The notes: generated from the letters alone by a model not told the origin. Positions 47,338 through 58,008 are shown, counted from the first letter of the stretch. The stretch: DNA of 64,000 bases from Gilliamella sp. Pra-s52 (GCF_009795805.1 NZ_WTEY01000005.1:62001-126000), one strand, 5' to 3'. A program made the numbers and translations.

Positions 47338-48627
47338 TTAGTCTTGATGAGTAAATATAGAAGCAAATTTATTTTTATATATTTCTTTACTCGCTTTAGC
47401 AAAGCGGATTGTTTTGACAATACCTAACAAACTTGCTTGATGCATACGATACAACAGACGATGGATCATTAAAGCAAAGAATCCTTTAACGTTCATTTCT
47501 CCTTTACCGGCAATTTTAACCACTCCTTGTGCGGTGTCGTGTAAAGAAATAATAGTACCATTATCTGTATATTTAAATGATTTCATTGGTTTATTATTTA
47601 ATTTGTTAATAATGTTTTCATAACATATTTTTGCCATCTGATGCGCTGCTTGTGCCGTAGCGGGAGAAGCTTTACCGCTATCTTGCATTGCGTAAGCACA
47701 ATCACCAATTACAAAAATATTATCATCACGTGTGGTTTGTAATGTTGGTTTAACAACAAGTTGATTAGAACGGCTTGATTCTAAACCTGCAATCTCCTTT
47801 AAAAAATCGGGTGCTTTTACCCCTGCGGTCCAGATCATAATATCTGCATTAATAGTATCGCCTTCTTTTGGATAAAAACCATCGCTTTCCGCTTTAGTTA
47901 TCATGGTTTTAGTTAACACATGAATTCCACGTTTTTGTAAGGTTTTAGTAATACTTAGTGCTGTTTTTTCTGGTAATGCAGGTAAAATACGATCAGTTGC
48001 TTCAATAACCGATACATCCAGTAAGTCCGAACACATTTTATTACGCCCACAAGCACCAAATGTTTCAACCATGTGGGGTAATTCTGAAGCTAATTCAATA
48101 CCAGTTGCTCCACCACCAACAATAGCAATACGGATTTTATCTTCATCTTTTGTTTGATTTTCATCAATAATTGAACAAAAACTTGCAAATTTTGCAATGA
48201 GAGTCTCACGTAAACGAATTGCAGCATTTTGGTCATCTAAAAAAATACAATGTTCTTTTACTCCTGGTGTTCCAAAATCGTTTGAAGTACTACCAATTGC
48301 TACAACTAAAATATCATATGGAACCGAAACAAATTCATCATTTGAGTTGTTAATAATAACTTGTTTTTCTTCACGATTAAGAGTGGTAAAAGCACCTTGA
48401 ATAAATTGAAAAGCGTGTTGTTGACCTTGTGCAGTATAATTAATTCTATCTGCTTGTTCGTTTAAAACACCTGTGGCAACTTCATGTAATAAAGGTTTCC
48501 AAATATGATAGCTATTTTTATCTATTAGTGTAATTTCAGCTTGGTTTCCTTTTCCTAGTTTATCACCAAGGTCAGTTGCTAATTCTAATCCTCCTGCACC
48601 ACCACCAATAATAATTATTCTTATCAT
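47338..48627 (-). CDS. ndh: Type II NADH dehydrogenase Ndh
   Basis: A 429-aa membrane-associated flavoprotein that oxidises NADH and reduces quinone without pumping protons. FAD loop IIIIGGGAGGLELATDLG, NADH loop IAIVGGGATGIELASELP, second FAD site FVIGDCAYAMQ, and AQAAHQMAK. The C-terminal amphipathic region (KGFFALMIHRLLYRMHQASLLGI) binds the membrane. Single-gene unit with a 350-nt upstream region. Confidence 0.94.
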   Translation of the reverse strand: MIRIIIIGGGAGGLELATDLGDKLGKGNQAEITLIDKNSYHIWKPLLHEVATGVLNEQADRINYTAQGQQHAFQFIQGAFTTLNREEKQVIINNSNDEFVSVPYDILVVAIGSTSNDFGTPGVKEHCIFLDDQNAAIRLRETLIAKFASFCSIIDENQTKDEDKIRIAIVGGGATGIELASELPHMVETFGACGRNKMCSDLLDVSVIEATDRILPALPEKTALSITKTLQKRGIHVLTKTMITKAESDGFYPKEGDTINADIMIWTAGVKAPDFLKEIAGLESSRSNQLVVKPTLQTTRDDNIFVIGDCAYAMQDSGKASPATAQAAHQMAKICYENIINKLNNKPMKSFKYTDNGTIISLHDTAQGVVKIAGKGEMNVKGFFALMIHRLLYRMHQASLLGIVKTIRFAKASKEIYKNKFASIFTHQD

Positions 48628-48979
48628 ATTTAATCCTTTTTAATACTTTATATTTTAAATTTGTTAATATCTTACTAAATAAGTAGGTTTTTATCTATGT
48701 CTTTTAACTAATATCATTTATATGTAAAACCTATTAAAATGATGGTTTACAATTGTTAAAAACCATCTATAGTTATTTATAGTATAAAAACAAAAATTAT
48801 TTACTATGATAGTATTAATTATATTGATTTAAAATAATTTTTTGTTTTATTTAACATTTATAAAGCACTTTTCGTATAATATTAGAATAAAAATAGTCAT
48901 ATATTTATAGAATATAGCGTATGATCATTTTCATTCTTTATGCCTTACGTCTTTACCATCACTCTATACACAAAATTTT
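48628..48979. promoter_or_regulatory. Divergent ndh / hlyD-like upstream region
   Basis: 352 nt without a gene. An inverted repeat GATGGTTT / AAACCATC (48741-48767), with ACAATTGTTAA between the arms, lies 114 nt from ndh. Operator function is a guess; clear FNR or ArcA sites were not found. Confidence 0.35.
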
Positions 48980-49951
48980 ATGAATAAAAAAATTTTTATT
49001 ATGATTACATTGATCGTTATTTTGATATCAATGACGATTTTAATTCGCTCACACAATAGCCCGCTTATATTACAAGGTGAAGTAGATGCGCCGAATATTA
49101 ATGTTGTGTCTAAAGCCAAGGGGCGAGTGCAAGTCATTCATATTAATCGTGGGGATGATGTTAGGCCTAACGATGTTTTAATTACGCTTGATAGCCCAGA
49201 GTTATTGGCGCAGGTTAAAGCTGCCGAAGCGGTTTGTGAACAAGCAAAAGCTCAAGTTGAGCTTTCTAAACATGGTACACGTGAAGAAAGCATTCGTTAC
49301 TATGAAGCGTTACTTCAACAAGCCAAAGTAGCTTATGATAATGCATCTAAAGAGTATGAGCGCAACAAAGCTATTTCAGTAAAGGGGTTTGTGTCACAAT
49401 CAATATTAGATAATGCACTAAAAACTCGTGATGCAGCCTTTCAACAAGTGCAGTCAGCGCAGGCAAATTTAGATCAAGCTAAAAATGGTGATCGTGCTGA
49501 ACAACGACAAATTTATGATGCGCAATTAAAACAAGCAGAAGAACAACTTAAACAATTACAAATTCAATATGACGATTTACAAGTAAAAGCTCCTGTAGGT
49601 GGCGAAGTTGGCTCAGTACCTGCCGAAGTCGGTGAACTGTTTAACGCCAATAGTCCATTATTGACTATTATTCAACTTCCTCAAGCTTACTTTATATTTA
49701 ATCTTCGTGAAAATATTATGCCCAATATTCATAAAGGCGATCATGTTAAGCTTGATGTTCCTGCACTTGGTGGTAAAGAAATTGAGACCGAGATTCGTTA
49801 CATTGCTCCAATGGGGGATTATGCGACAAAGCGTGCAACACGAGCAACAGGGGATTTTGATTTAAAAACCTTTGAAGTTCGGCTTTATCCAATTAAACCT
49901 GTTGAGGGTTTACGTGCAGGTATGAGTGCATTATGGAAATTAGACAACTAA
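48980..49951 (+). CDS. HlyD-family periplasmic adaptor of an ABC-2 exporter
   Basis: A 323-aa membrane-fusion protein: N-terminal anchor helix (IFIMITLIVILISMTILI), biotinyl-lipoyl-like halves (VVSKAKGRVQVIHINRGDDVRPNDVL; VKAPVGGEVGSVPAEVGELF), a long coiled hairpin between (~residues 75-185), and a beta-barrel domain. Closest in style to E. coli YhiI/YbhG. First gene of a three-gene unit; its end overlaps the next gene by 19 nt. Confidence 0.85.
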   Translation: MNKKIFIMITLIVILISMTILIRSHNSPLILQGEVDAPNINVVSKAKGRVQVIHINRGDDVRPNDVLITLDSPELLAQVKAAEAVCEQAKAQVELSKHGTREESIRYYEALLQQAKVAYDNASKEYERNKAISVKGFVSQSILDNALKTRDAAFQQVQSAQANLDQAKNGDRAEQRQIYDAQLKQAEEQLKQLQIQYDDLQVKAPVGGEVGSVPAEVGELFNANSPLLTIIQLPQAYFIFNLRENIMPNIHKGDHVKLDVPALGGKEIETEIRYIAPMGDYATKRATRATGDFDLKTFEVRLYPIKPVEGLRAGMSALWKLDN

Positions 49952-51072
49952 TTTGGGATTTTTGGTGTCGTTTTAAACAAGCATTTAATGCAGAAATACT
50001 TGTTATATTTAAGCGGTTTACGTTTCACTGGTTAATGTGGATTTTACCTCTTATTATTTTTGTATTAATCAGTAGTATCTTCTATCGTGGTGTTTTATTC
50101 GATCTTCCTGTTGGTTATATTGATAATGATAAAAGTGTTTTATCACGCGAAATAGTACGTGATCTTAATGCCGGTGCGCATGCTAATCTTATCAACTACG
50201 GCAATCAGCTTTCTTTGGCCAAAGGTGATTTACAAAAAGCAAAAATTTATGCCATTTTATATATCCCCCCTAATTTTGAATCAGATGTATTAGCTGGTCA
50301 TCAACCAACCCCAATGCTGTATTATAATGCGTTATATTACAGTGCTGGGTTGTATTCCATTATGGATTATTCGGGTTTAATTGCATCATTAAATACCCAA
50401 TATCGCACCACATTGGCAACCAGTATTGGGCTACCAGTTCCCCCACTTGCAAAAGTCAATTTTAATTATGATGGGTTATTTAATGCTAGCGGTAACTCAA
50501 TGTACTTTCAACAGTTTTCAGCAGTAGTTCATTTGTTACAATTATTTGTGGTAACAACCACAATACATATTTTATCGCAACTACCCAAAAGAACACGGCC
50601 TACTTACCCATTTGTCCTTGGTAAGTTAGCCCCCTATACCATTTGGTATACAATGTTACTTATTTTTGAAATTGCGATGTTAGTTCTGTTCTCTGATGCA
50701 CGTGCATCAGGCTCGCCATTTGCCATGATTATTGTTGTATTTTTCTATGTCATTGCAGCGCAAAGTATTGGTATTTTGCTTTATAGTTTTACCAAAACAG
50801 CTATTGATGCTTATACCTATATAGGAATATTAGTCGGGCTTGCATTAACTTATTCTGGCATTGTTGTTCCAGAACTTTCAATGCCTTGGATTGCAAGATT
50901 TATTTCATCACTTGAGCCTTTAACTTATGCGCTTAATAAGTTGTTTGATCTGTTTTTACGCCATTCTAGTTATCTTTCTGTGTTAAAAACCTGTGGTATT
51001 TTGATGATCTACCCAATAATTATTACAGTCTTAGTAAGAAAACGCCTAGTAAGACGGTTACATTCACAGTAG
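49933..51072 (+). CDS. ABC-2 type permease (YhhJ-like), first copy
   Basis: A 379-aa membrane protein: one N-terminal helix (~30-50), a ~130-residue periplasmic domain (GYIDNDKSVLSREIVRDLNAG...), then five C-terminal helices. This is the ABC2_membrane_3 layout of YhhJ/YbhR drug or polymer exporters. It overlaps the HlyD gene and precedes a second permease by 13 nt with GGAGGA between. No ATPase gene adjoins. Confidence 0.82.
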   Translation: MEIRQLIWDFWCRFKQAFNAEILVIFKRFTFHWLMWILPLIIFVLISSIFYRGVLFDLPVGYIDNDKSVLSREIVRDLNAGAHANLINYGNQLSLAKGDLQKAKIYAILYIPPNFESDVLAGHQPTPMLYYNALYYSAGLYSIMDYSGLIASLNTQYRTTLATSIGLPVPPLAKVNFNYDGLFNASGNSMYFQQFSAVVHLLQLFVVTTTIHILSQLPKRTRPTYPFVLGKLAPYTIWYTMLLIFEIAMLVLFSDARASGSPFAMIIVVFFYVIAAQSIGILLYSFTKTAIDAYTYIGILVGLALTYSGIVVPELSMPWIARFISSLEPLTYALNKLFDLFLRHSSYLSVLKTCGILMIYPIIITVLVRKRLVRRLHSQ

Positions 51073-51085
51073 GAGGAATACTAGG

Positions 51086-52237
51086 ATGATTAAAATATTT
51101 TGTTCTGCATTCGTAAAAATATTTTTATTTATGTTAGTAAGACCAATGTGGTTATTATTACTATTATCTGTTTCATTAATGAGCTTAGTTTATAGTAATG
51201 GTACTATCACTAGTTTACCGGTTGCTATTGTTGATCAAGATCATACATCAACAAGTCGGAGTTTAATTCGTTCTTTAAATACCAGCTCTAAAATTGAAAC
51301 AGTTATGTATGATAGTTCATTACAGGCTTATGATGATATTAATGATCATAAACTTTTTGCAGTATTTACTATTCCTAATGATTTTGAAAAACATTTATTA
51401 AGTGGTCAGGAAGTCACTATACCTGCCTATGGTGATGCCTCAAGTCGTTTAGCTAATGGGCTAATACAAGTTGATATAAAAGGGATCTATCAGCAGATAT
51501 TAACTGAATATAATACTCGAATAATGCGTAATAATGGATTTTCAGATAAACAGATTAATATCATTTTATCGCCAATCAAAGGGCAAACAGAACCACTTTA
51601 TAACCCGGGTATCAGTTTTGCTGCTATTACGTTTCCTGGCTTATTAGTTATGTTATTGCAACACTCTTTCTTAATTGCGACAACACGTACCAATATTACA
51701 TTAAGTTCTCTACCTCAAGGTAAGCCACCTAAAATAGTTATATTGGGTAGCTTAAGTGGATTAATTCCTATCTGGTTATTTTTATCTATTGTACTATTTG
51801 GCTTATGGCCTTGGATTCTTGGCTATCGACAGCTTGCTAATATTCCAGAAATTTTAATTATGACATTTCCCTTATTGCTTGGTGTTTTAGGACTCAGTAA
51901 ATTACTAACAGAATGCTTACGAAAAACCGAAATGATTTATTTAACGCTAGCATTTTTGACAACTCCGGTCTTTTATTTATCAGGCACAATTTGGCCACTT
52001 GATGCGATGCCATTTTGGGTGCAAGTTGTTTCTAAAATGTTACCATCAACTTGGGCAACGAATATGATTGCAGGTGTAAATCAAATGGGATTAGGTCTAA
52101 AAGATAATTTATTTAATGTGTTTATGATTTTATTACTCGGAATTATATATGGTTCACTGGGTATTTTTATTGCTGCATTACGAGATGGTCGAATAAGACG
52201 ATTATTTAAAAACTACAAAATGCAAACAAAAAAATAA
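51086..52237 (+). CDS. ABC-2 type permease (YhhJ-like), second copy
   Basis: A 383-aa paralogue of the preceding permease: N-terminal helix, periplasmic VDQDHTSTSRSLIRSLNTSSKIE domain, then helices with TPVFYLSGTIWPLDAMPFWVQ, a family signature. Probably forms a heterodimeric membrane channel with the first copy. Strong ribosome site AGGAGG. The cognate nucleotide-binding protein must be encoded elsewhere, or the complex uses another energy source. Confidence 0.82.
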   Translation: MIKIFCSAFVKIFLFMLVRPMWLLLLLSVSLMSLVYSNGTITSLPVAIVDQDHTSTSRSLIRSLNTSSKIETVMYDSSLQAYDDINDHKLFAVFTIPNDFEKHLLSGQEVTIPAYGDASSRLANGLIQVDIKGIYQQILTEYNTRIMRNNGFSDKQINIILSPIKGQTEPLYNPGISFAAITFPGLLVMLLQHSFLIATTRTNITLSSLPQGKPPKIVILGSLSGLIPIWLFLSIVLFGLWPWILGYRQLANIPEILIMTFPLLLGVLGLSKLLTECLRKTEMIYLTLAFLTTPVFYLSGTIWPLDAMPFWVQVVSKMLPSTWATNMIAGVNQMGLGLKDNLFNVFMILLLGIIYGSLGIFIAALRDGRIRRLFKNYKMQTKK

Positions 52238-52332
52238 AATACTAACAAGCTCATTATTAGCTGTTAAAATGTAACACATCTTGATGTCTATTATGTAAAC
52301 ACTTATTTTGCTAGTTATAAATGATATATTAA

Positions 52333-53235
52333 ATGCACATGAAATTTTATCCATGGATTATCAGTTTTCGTCCTAAAACTTTAGCACTTTCTTTTTCTTC
52401 TATTTTATTGGGTAATGCATTGGCCTATTGGCAACAATCTTTCGATGTACTTATATTGTTACTTTCACTCATTACTGCCAGCTTATTACAGATATTATCT
52501 AATTTAGCCAATGATTATGGTGATGCAGTTAAAGGGAGTGATAGGAAAAATGTGCTTGCTCATACTCGAGGGATTCAATTAGGGCTTATTACTCTTGAGC
52601 AGTTAAAAATAGCCCTGTATATTAACATTTTCTTATGTATTGTATCAGGCTTGAGTTTGATCATCATTGCCTGCCATAATACTTATCAATTTTTGATTTT
52701 TATATTACTAGGGTTACTATCTATTATTGCCGCAATTACTTATACGATAGGAAAAAAACCTTATGGTTATATTGGATTAGGTGATTTATCTGTATTGATA
52801 TTTTTTGGTCTAGTGGGTGTAATAGGTAGTTATTTTTTACAAGTAAAATTATTACCTGTATCAATTATATTACCTGCGGTTAGTAGTGGATTGCTTGCTG
52901 TTGCTGTTTTAAATATTAACAATCTTCGTGATATTGATAGCGATAGCACAAATAATAAAAGAACATTGGTTGTATTAATGGGGAAAACTTTAGGAAAATA
53001 TTACCATCTATTGTTATTGCTAAGTTCATTTATTTTATTTAGCCTATTTGCTTATTACTATTTACACACAATTTATAGTGGATTATTTCTTTTAATCTTA
53101 CCGTTATATGTCAAACATATTAATGATTTGTTTAAATTTAATAGTATAAAAACGGCCGTGCCTTTATTAATACAAATGGTTAAGCTTGCTTTATTCACTA
53201 ATTTACTTTATTGTTTGGGTATTATTTTGAGCTAG
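52333..53235 (+). CDS. menA: 1,4-dihydroxy-2-naphthoate prenyltransferase MenA
   Basis: A 300-aa UbiA-family membrane enzyme that attaches the polyprenyl tail in (demethyl)menaquinone synthesis. It starts FYPWIISFRPKTLALS and carries both Asp-rich motifs: NLANDYGDAVKGSD and NLRDIDSDSTNNKRTL. About eight hydrophobic helices. Followed by rraA, a menA-rraA order known from enterobacteria. ATG at 52333 or the second Met (52339). Confidence 0.95.
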   Translation: MHMKFYPWIISFRPKTLALSFSSILLGNALAYWQQSFDVLILLLSLITASLLQILSNLANDYGDAVKGSDRKNVLAHTRGIQLGLITLEQLKIALYINIFLCIVSGLSLIIIACHNTYQFLIFILLGLLSIIAAITYTIGKKPYGYIGLGDLSVLIFFGLVGVIGSYFLQVKLLPVSIILPAVSSGLLAVAVLNINNLRDIDSDSTNNKRTLVVLMGKTLGKYYHLLLLLSSFILFSLFAYYYLHTIYSGLFLLILPLYVKHINDLFKFNSIKTAVPLLIQMVKLALFTNLLYCLGIILS

Positions 53236-53321
53236 CTCACGTTTATTTAAATTTAATATCGTTTTACTTAATGTTAGCGTTATACTAAATATCATTAAAC
53301 ATGACAGCAAAAGGAGATTTG

Positions 53322-53816
53322 ATGATGGGGTTTGATACTTCAATTCTTTGCGATTATTATCCAGAAGATGTTAACGTAGTTGAACCAATGTTCAGTAATT
53401 TTGGTGGCGTAACATCGTTTTCAGGTCAAGCTGTAACGGTTAAATGTTTTGAAGATAACGGCTTACTATACGAAATTTTACAATCCAATGGTGCAGGTAA
53501 AATCCTTGTCATTGATGGGGGGGGCTCTGTTCGTCGTGCGTTAATTGATGCAGAGCTGATAGATATTGCTGTTCAAAATCAATGGGAAGGAATTATTGTT
53601 TATGGTGCTGTTCGCCAAGTTGATTATCTGGCTGAAGCTGATATTGGCATTCAAGCTCTAGCTGCTATTCCAGTAGGAGCCGAAGACCAAGGTGTTGGAG
53701 AAATTGATATTCGTGTTAATTTTGGTGGTGTAACCTTTTTTTCAGGTGATTTTGTTTATGCCGATAACACCGGTATTATATTATCTGAAATTGCTCTTGA
53801 AATTGAAGATAAATAA
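53322..53816 (+). CDS. rraA: RNase E inhibitor RraA
   Basis: A small trimeric ring protein that binds RNase E and slows RNA decay. [44 protein letters not shown] and [28 protein letters not shown] match RraA closely. The start was placed at 53322, 5 nt after AAGGAG; an ATG 21 nt upstream lacks a ribosome site. Confidence 0.95.
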   Translation: MMGFDTSILCDYYPEDVNVVEPMFSNFGGVTSFSGQAVTVKCFEDNGLLYEILQSNGAGKILVIDGGGSVRRALIDAELIDIAVQNQWEGIIVYGAVRQVDYLAEADIGIQALAAIPVGAEDQGVGEIDIRVNFGGVTFFSGDFVYADNTGIILSEIALEIEDK

Positions 53817-53834
53817 AAAATAACCTCAACACTC

Positions 53835-53862
53835 AAACCGTCGATATTTATCGGCGGGTTTT
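53835..53862 (+). terminator. Terminator of rraA
   Basis: Imperfect stem AAACCGTCGATA / TATCGGCGGGTTT with a short loop and trailing TTTT, 19 nt past the stop. Confidence 0.65.
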
Positions 53863-53913
53863 ATACTTAAACATCTACTTATCTGAAAATTTTTAACAAA
53901 AATCTTTTTAATT

Positions 53914-55020
53914 TTAAATTACTAGATTACGAATGTAACCACCAGTTACCGTTTTAATTAATCCTGCTAGTTCCATATCTAACAATTTAGTGGTAACTTC
54001 TGAAATCGACATATTCACTTGCTGAGCAATAATATCAACAGGAATCGGCTGATGGTGAATAATAGAAAAAATTTCAGGGTACAAAATAGAATTACATGGT
54101 TTTTCTTTAGGCTGATTATGAGAATTATTTACTACTGATAAATAACTACAATAATGCTCTAAAATATCAGTAGGTTTAGAAACTAAATAAGCGCCTTGTT
54201 TAATCAAATAATGTGTTCCACTACAGTTTTCATTATTAATATCACCTGGTAAGGCAAATACATCGCGATTTTGTTCAAGTGCATAACGTGCAGTAATTAA
54301 TGAACCACTTTTTTCTGAAGCTTCAACCACAAAGGTACCCAAACTTAACCCGCTAATAATTCGGTTTCGGCGAGGAAAATAAACCGATCTGGCTTTTTCA
54401 AACGGTAAAAATTCCGATACAATCGCCCCATCTTGCGACAAAATATCATTAGCTAAATTTAGATTTGACCTTGGCGCTATCTTTGCTAAACCACTACCCA
54501 ATACCGCAACAGTATAACCCGACACATCAAGTGCTCCACGATGGCAAATAGCATCTAAGCCCAATGCCAAACCACTGGTTATTGTTAAACCATTAATAGC
54601 TAACTCACTAGCGAAGTATCTTCCCCATTGTGCTCCGTATTCACTAAATTCTCGACTTCCGACCATAGCTAGTTGAGGCGAATGTAATAGCTGACGATTA
54701 CCTAAAACAAACAATAATAAAGGTGGAGAGCAAATTTGTTTAAGTAATAATGGATAGTCATTATCACAATAGGCAATAAGATATTTTGGAGGGCTAGGTG
54801 AATCTAGCCATTCAAGTATTGGTTCAAAATGGAGATATGAAGTCTCATAAAATAGCGCTAATTGAGCATCAGACAATTTCAACTTATCTAATACATAAGA
54901 AACGTTTTGAATACTATTAGGTAAGTTGTTTGTAAAGATCTGCCCAATTTTTACAAAAATGGCTCGTTTCCCATAACTAAGCATTGAAATTCGTAATAAA
55001 AACTCATATTTACTCATCAT
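53914..55020 (-). CDS. dprA: DNA processing protein DprA (Smf)
   Basis: About 368 aa. Binds incoming single-stranded DNA and loads RecA during natural transformation. Rossmann-like core with AMVGSREFSEYGAQWGRYFASEL, SGLALGLDAICHRGALD, LPFEKARSVYFPRRNRIISGLSLG and EASEKSGSLITARYALEQNRDVFALPG; N-terminal SAM-like and C-terminal winged-helix (DMELAGLIKTVTGGYIR) domains are present. Start ambiguous: ATG at 55018-55020 or the next ATG preferred; GTG at 55032 possible. Divergent from def. Confidence 0.92.
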   Translation of the reverse strand: MMSKYEFLLRISMLSYGKRAIFVKIGQIFTNNLPNSIQNVSYVLDKLKLSDAQLALFYETSYLHFEPILEWLDSPSPPKYLIAYCDNDYPLLLKQICSPPLLLFVLGNRQLLHSPQLAMVGSREFSEYGAQWGRYFASELAINGLTITSGLALGLDAICHRGALDVSGYTVAVLGSGLAKIAPRSNLNLANDILSQDGAIVSEFLPFEKARSVYFPRRNRIISGLSLGTFVVEASEKSGSLITARYALEQNRDVFALPGDINNENCSGTHYLIKQGAYLVSKPTDILEHYCSYLSVVNNSHNQPKEKPCNSILYPEIFSIIHHQPIPVDIIAQQVNMSISEVTTKLLDMELAGLIKTVTGGYIRNLVI

Positions 55021-55175
55021 GACTTTTTGCACTCATGTTAAATAATTTAGATATTTTGAATTGATAAGATAAATACTATCAATAGCTAACAAAAGCTATT
55101 CATCAGTATGATAAATGTTTACAATAAACAGCAGATTGAATAAAACCAAAATTTGAGGAGTAGATCGAATAATTT

Positions 55176-55688
55176 ATGGCTATTTTACCGGTATTACGTT
55201 TTCCTGATGAACGACTTCGCAAAGTTGCTAAGCCTCTTACCGAGTTCACCCCTGAGTTACAAACGATCATTGATAACATGATTGAAACTATGTACGATGA
55301 AAACGGAATTGGTCTTGCTGCAACCCAAATTGATGTGCATGAACAAATTATTGTTATTGATGTATCAGAAGATAAAAGCCAAGTTTATGTGATCATCAAT
55401 CCTGAAGTGATAAGCCAAGAAGGTGAAACAGGTATTGAGGAAGGATGCTTATCGGTACCAGATTGTCGTGGTTTTGTGCCAAGAGCAGAAAAAATCAAAA
55501 TTAAAGCACTAGATCGTCATGGCAATCCTTATGAAATTGATGCCGATGAGATACTTGCTATTTGTATCCAGCACGAAATGGATCACTTGAAAGGTAAACT
55601 TTTTGTTGATTACCTTTCTCCACTTAAACGTCAACGAATCGAGCAAAAAATGAAGAAACTTGCTCGTGAAGAGCAACGAAATAAATAA
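55176..55688 (+). CDS. def: Peptide deformylase Def
   Basis: A 170-aa Fe(II) enzyme that removes the N-formyl group from new proteins. All three motifs are present: [16 protein letters not shown] with the metal Cys, and QHEMDHLKG with the HExxH ligands. The common neighbour fmt does not follow; a terminator and convergent grpE come next. Confidence 0.97.
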   Translation: MAILPVLRFPDERLRKVAKPLTEFTPELQTIIDNMIETMYDENGIGLAATQIDVHEQIIVIDVSEDKSQVYVIINPEVISQEGETGIEEGCLSVPDCRGFVPRAEKIKIKALDRHGNPYEIDADEILAICIQHEMDHLKGKLFVDYLSPLKRQRIEQKMKKLAREEQRNK

Positions 55689-55694
55689 AATAAT

Positions 55695-55725
55695 ACGCCA
55701 CTAATTTGTGGCGTTAGTTTTTTTA
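55695..55725 (+). terminator. Terminator of def
   Basis: Stem ACGCCAC / GTGGCGT with a 6-nt loop, then a run of eight T (55718-55725), 7 nt past the stop. Confidence 0.88.
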
Positions 55726-55734
55726 TCTAATAAG

Positions 55735-56328
55735 TTATTTAGCAACAATTACCATTGCAGGGCGAATTAATCGGCCATTTAATGTATAACCTTTTTGAAT
55801 GGTATTAACGATTTGCCCTGATTGATGTTCTGGCGATTCCACCATACTAATTGCTTGGTGCATATCAGGATTTAATTGCGAATCTTCGGTATTTACCACT
55901 TCAATACCAAATTTTTTAACAGTATCTAAAAATGATTTTAATGTTAACTCTAATCCTTCAACAGTAGCTTTATGCTCTGGGTTGGTTTTATCTGTAGATT
56001 CTAAAGCTCTCTCTAGATTATCAATAACGGGTAATAATTCATTAGCAAATTTTTCTAGCGCAAACTTACGAGCTTTATCAACATCTTGTTCAACACGTTT
56101 ACGAACATTATCAATTTCTGCTCGAGCACGAATCATTGCTTCACTTTCATTTTTTTTAGCCAATTGTAATGCTTGCTCAAGTTCTGCAATGCGAACATCT
56201 TTTGCTTTTAGTTGCTCTTCAATATTGGGTTGTGCAGGGGCTTCTTGCTCGATTGTTTCTTCTGCTGATGTGTCAATATTAGTTTCGTTAGTTTCATTTT
56301 CTGACATATTTTTATCTTGTTCTGTCAT
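55735..56328 (-). CDS. grpE: Nucleotide exchange factor GrpE
   Basis: About 197 aa. Releases ADP from DnaK in the DnaK-DnaJ-GrpE cycle. Acidic N-terminal tail ([20 protein letters not shown]), a long coiled coil ([43 protein letters not shown]), and the beta domain with [12 protein letters not shown] and [19 protein letters not shown]. Start at 56326-56328 has GGAG 8 nt upstream; the longer open frame reaches back through the promoter and was rejected. Divergent from nadK, as in E. coli. Confidence 0.95.
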   Translation of the reverse strand: MTEQDKNMSENETNETNIDTSAEETIEQEAPAQPNIEEQLKAKDVRIAELEQALQLAKKNESEAMIRARAEIDNVRKRVEQDVDKARKFALEKFANELLPVIDNLERALESTDKTNPEHKATVEGLELTLKSFLDTVKKFGIEVVNTEDSQLNPDMHQAISMVESPEHQSGQIVNTIQKGYTLNGRLIRPAMVIVAK

Positions 56329-56374
56329 AAGGTACTCCATAATGTAGTCGAAAACTGAGTGAATAACAGTTATT

Positions 56375-56400
56375 ATGGGGATAAATTTTATTATTACAAG
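56375..56400 (-). promoter_or_regulatory. Sigma32 promoter of grpE
   Basis: On the minus strand CTTGTA, 14 nt, CCCCAT, with one mismatch to the RpoH consensus, 47 nt before the chosen grpE start. Same 14-nt spacing as at groES. Confidence 0.8.
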
Positions 56401-56481
56401 CTCCTCGGCATGTTGATATATGTTTTTTTGGATTAAAACTAAAAAATACATATAGTTATATGAAAAACACAAGGATATTTT

Positions 56482-57360
56482 ATGGATACACCATTTAAAT
56501 GCATCGGCCTTATTGGGCTTCCACGTAAGTTAGAGGCAATGGAAACCCATCAAGTGCTTTATGATTGGCTGGTTGGACTTGGCATTCGAGTGTTAGTTGA
56601 AGAACGGTTAAAAGAGCATATCTCATTTTCTGTTAACCAGTATGCATCACTAGAAACAATAGGAACACAAGCGGATCTGGCTATTGTGGTGGGTGGTGAT
56701 GGTAATATGTTGCGTTCCGCACGCTATTTATCACACTATAAAATTAAGGTAATTGGTGTTAATCGAGGTAATTTAGGTTTTTTAACTGATATCTCTCATG
56801 AACAAGTGATTGAACAATTAAGTCCTGTTATTGCTGGCCAATATGATAATGATCCCCGATTTTTACTTGAAGTTTCTATTTATGATAATGGTAAATTAAT
56901 TAATTCAGGGTTTGCAGTTAACGAAATTGTCGTAACGCCAAATACTGTTGCTCATATGATTGATTACGATGTCTACATTAATGAACACAATGCATTTTCA
57001 CAACGGGCTGATGGCTTAATTATTGCGACACCGACAGGCTCTACCGCTTATTCACTATCAGCTGGTGGACCTATTTTAGCACCCCATTTAGATGCTTTAA
57101 TTATTACACCAATGTTTCCTCACTCGCTAGCGGTCAGACCATTAGTGATTAAAAGTGATAATCCTATACGCCTAAAATTTCCAACAACAGCACTGGATCT
57201 CAATATTGCTTGTGATAGTCAGATTATTTTACCAGTCAAACCAACTCAAGATGTAATTATTCGTCGATCTTTGTATGAATTTAATTTGATTCATACCAAA
57301 GATTATGATTATTTTAATAATCTTTCTACTAAGTTAGGGTGGTCGCAAAAGATGTTTTAG
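56482..57360 (+). CDS. nadK: NAD kinase NadK
   Basis: A 292-aa enzyme that phosphorylates NAD to NADP. Catalytic [31 protein letters not shown] and [17 protein letters not shown] are all in place. Divergent from grpE. Confidence 0.97.
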   Translation: MDTPFKCIGLIGLPRKLEAMETHQVLYDWLVGLGIRVLVEERLKEHISFSVNQYASLETIGTQADLAIVVGGDGNMLRSARYLSHYKIKVIGVNRGNLGFLTDISHEQVIEQLSPVIAGQYDNDPRFLLEVSIYDNGKLINSGFAVNEIVVTPNTVAHMIDYDVYINEHNAFSQRADGLIIATPTGSTAYSLSAGGPILAPHLDALIITPMFPHSLAVRPLVIKSDNPIRLKFPTTALDLNIACDSQIILPVKPTQDVIIRRSLYEFNLIHTKDYDYFNNLSTKLGWSQKMF

Positions 57361-57414
57361 CCTTTTTTGTAGAAAACTTTCAGGAAAATATGTTTTTCCG
57401 TATAAAATCACAAC

Positions 57415-57912
57415 TTAAATTATCAGTGTTATAACATAAACGGTGAATGATGAAAATATTGCGGCAATTACATCATCCACCATAATGCCAAATCCACCAG
57501 GTACTCGTTTGTCAAACCAACGAATTGGCCAAGGCTTTGCCATATCAAAAACTCTAAAAGCCAAAAATGCTATAGCAATCCATAGCAGTGAGGTTTGTGG
57601 TATAAAAAATAAAGTTATCCACATTCCCACAAATTCATCCCAAACAATATGCCCTGAGTCATGAGTGTGTGTATCATCGGATGTTCTTTGACAAACAAAA
57701 CAACCAAAAATAAATGTCACAAAAATAAATACCCAATATAAAGCTAGTTGCAAATCACAAAACATTAACCATAAAGGGATAGCCATTAGTGATCCCATTG
57801 TTCCCGGCATAATTGGCGACATACCACTTCCTAGTCCAACAGCTAAAAAATGAATAGGATTACTTAGTCTTAGGAATTTTTTAAAATCTTTATTTCGTTC
57901 TTGTTTTGTCAT
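57415..57912 (-). CDS. pgpA: Phosphatidylglycerophosphatase A PgpA
   Basis: A 165-aa membrane phosphatase of phosphatidylglycerol synthesis. Conserved FLAVGLGSGMSPIMPGTMGSL, VWDEFVGMWITL, FRVFDMAKPWPIRWFDKRVPGGFGIMVDDVIA. Four hydrophobic helices. In many gammaproteobacteria it follows nusB-thiL; here it stands alone, convergent with nadK. Confidence 0.94.
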   Translation of the reverse strand: MTKQERNKDFKKFLRLSNPIHFLAVGLGSGMSPIMPGTMGSLMAIPLWLMFCDLQLALYWVFIFVTFIFGCFVCQRTSDDTHTHDSGHIVWDEFVGMWITLFFIPQTSLLWIAIAFLAFRVFDMAKPWPIRWFDKRVPGGFGIMVDDVIAAIFSSFTVYVITLII

Positions 57913-58008
57913 GATTCAATATTCTTTTAAATAAAATTTGCCGACGTTAAGCCGGCAAAGAGGAAATACTTAATTTAGCTAAGTATCTATGTATTGATTA
58001 CGACAATA

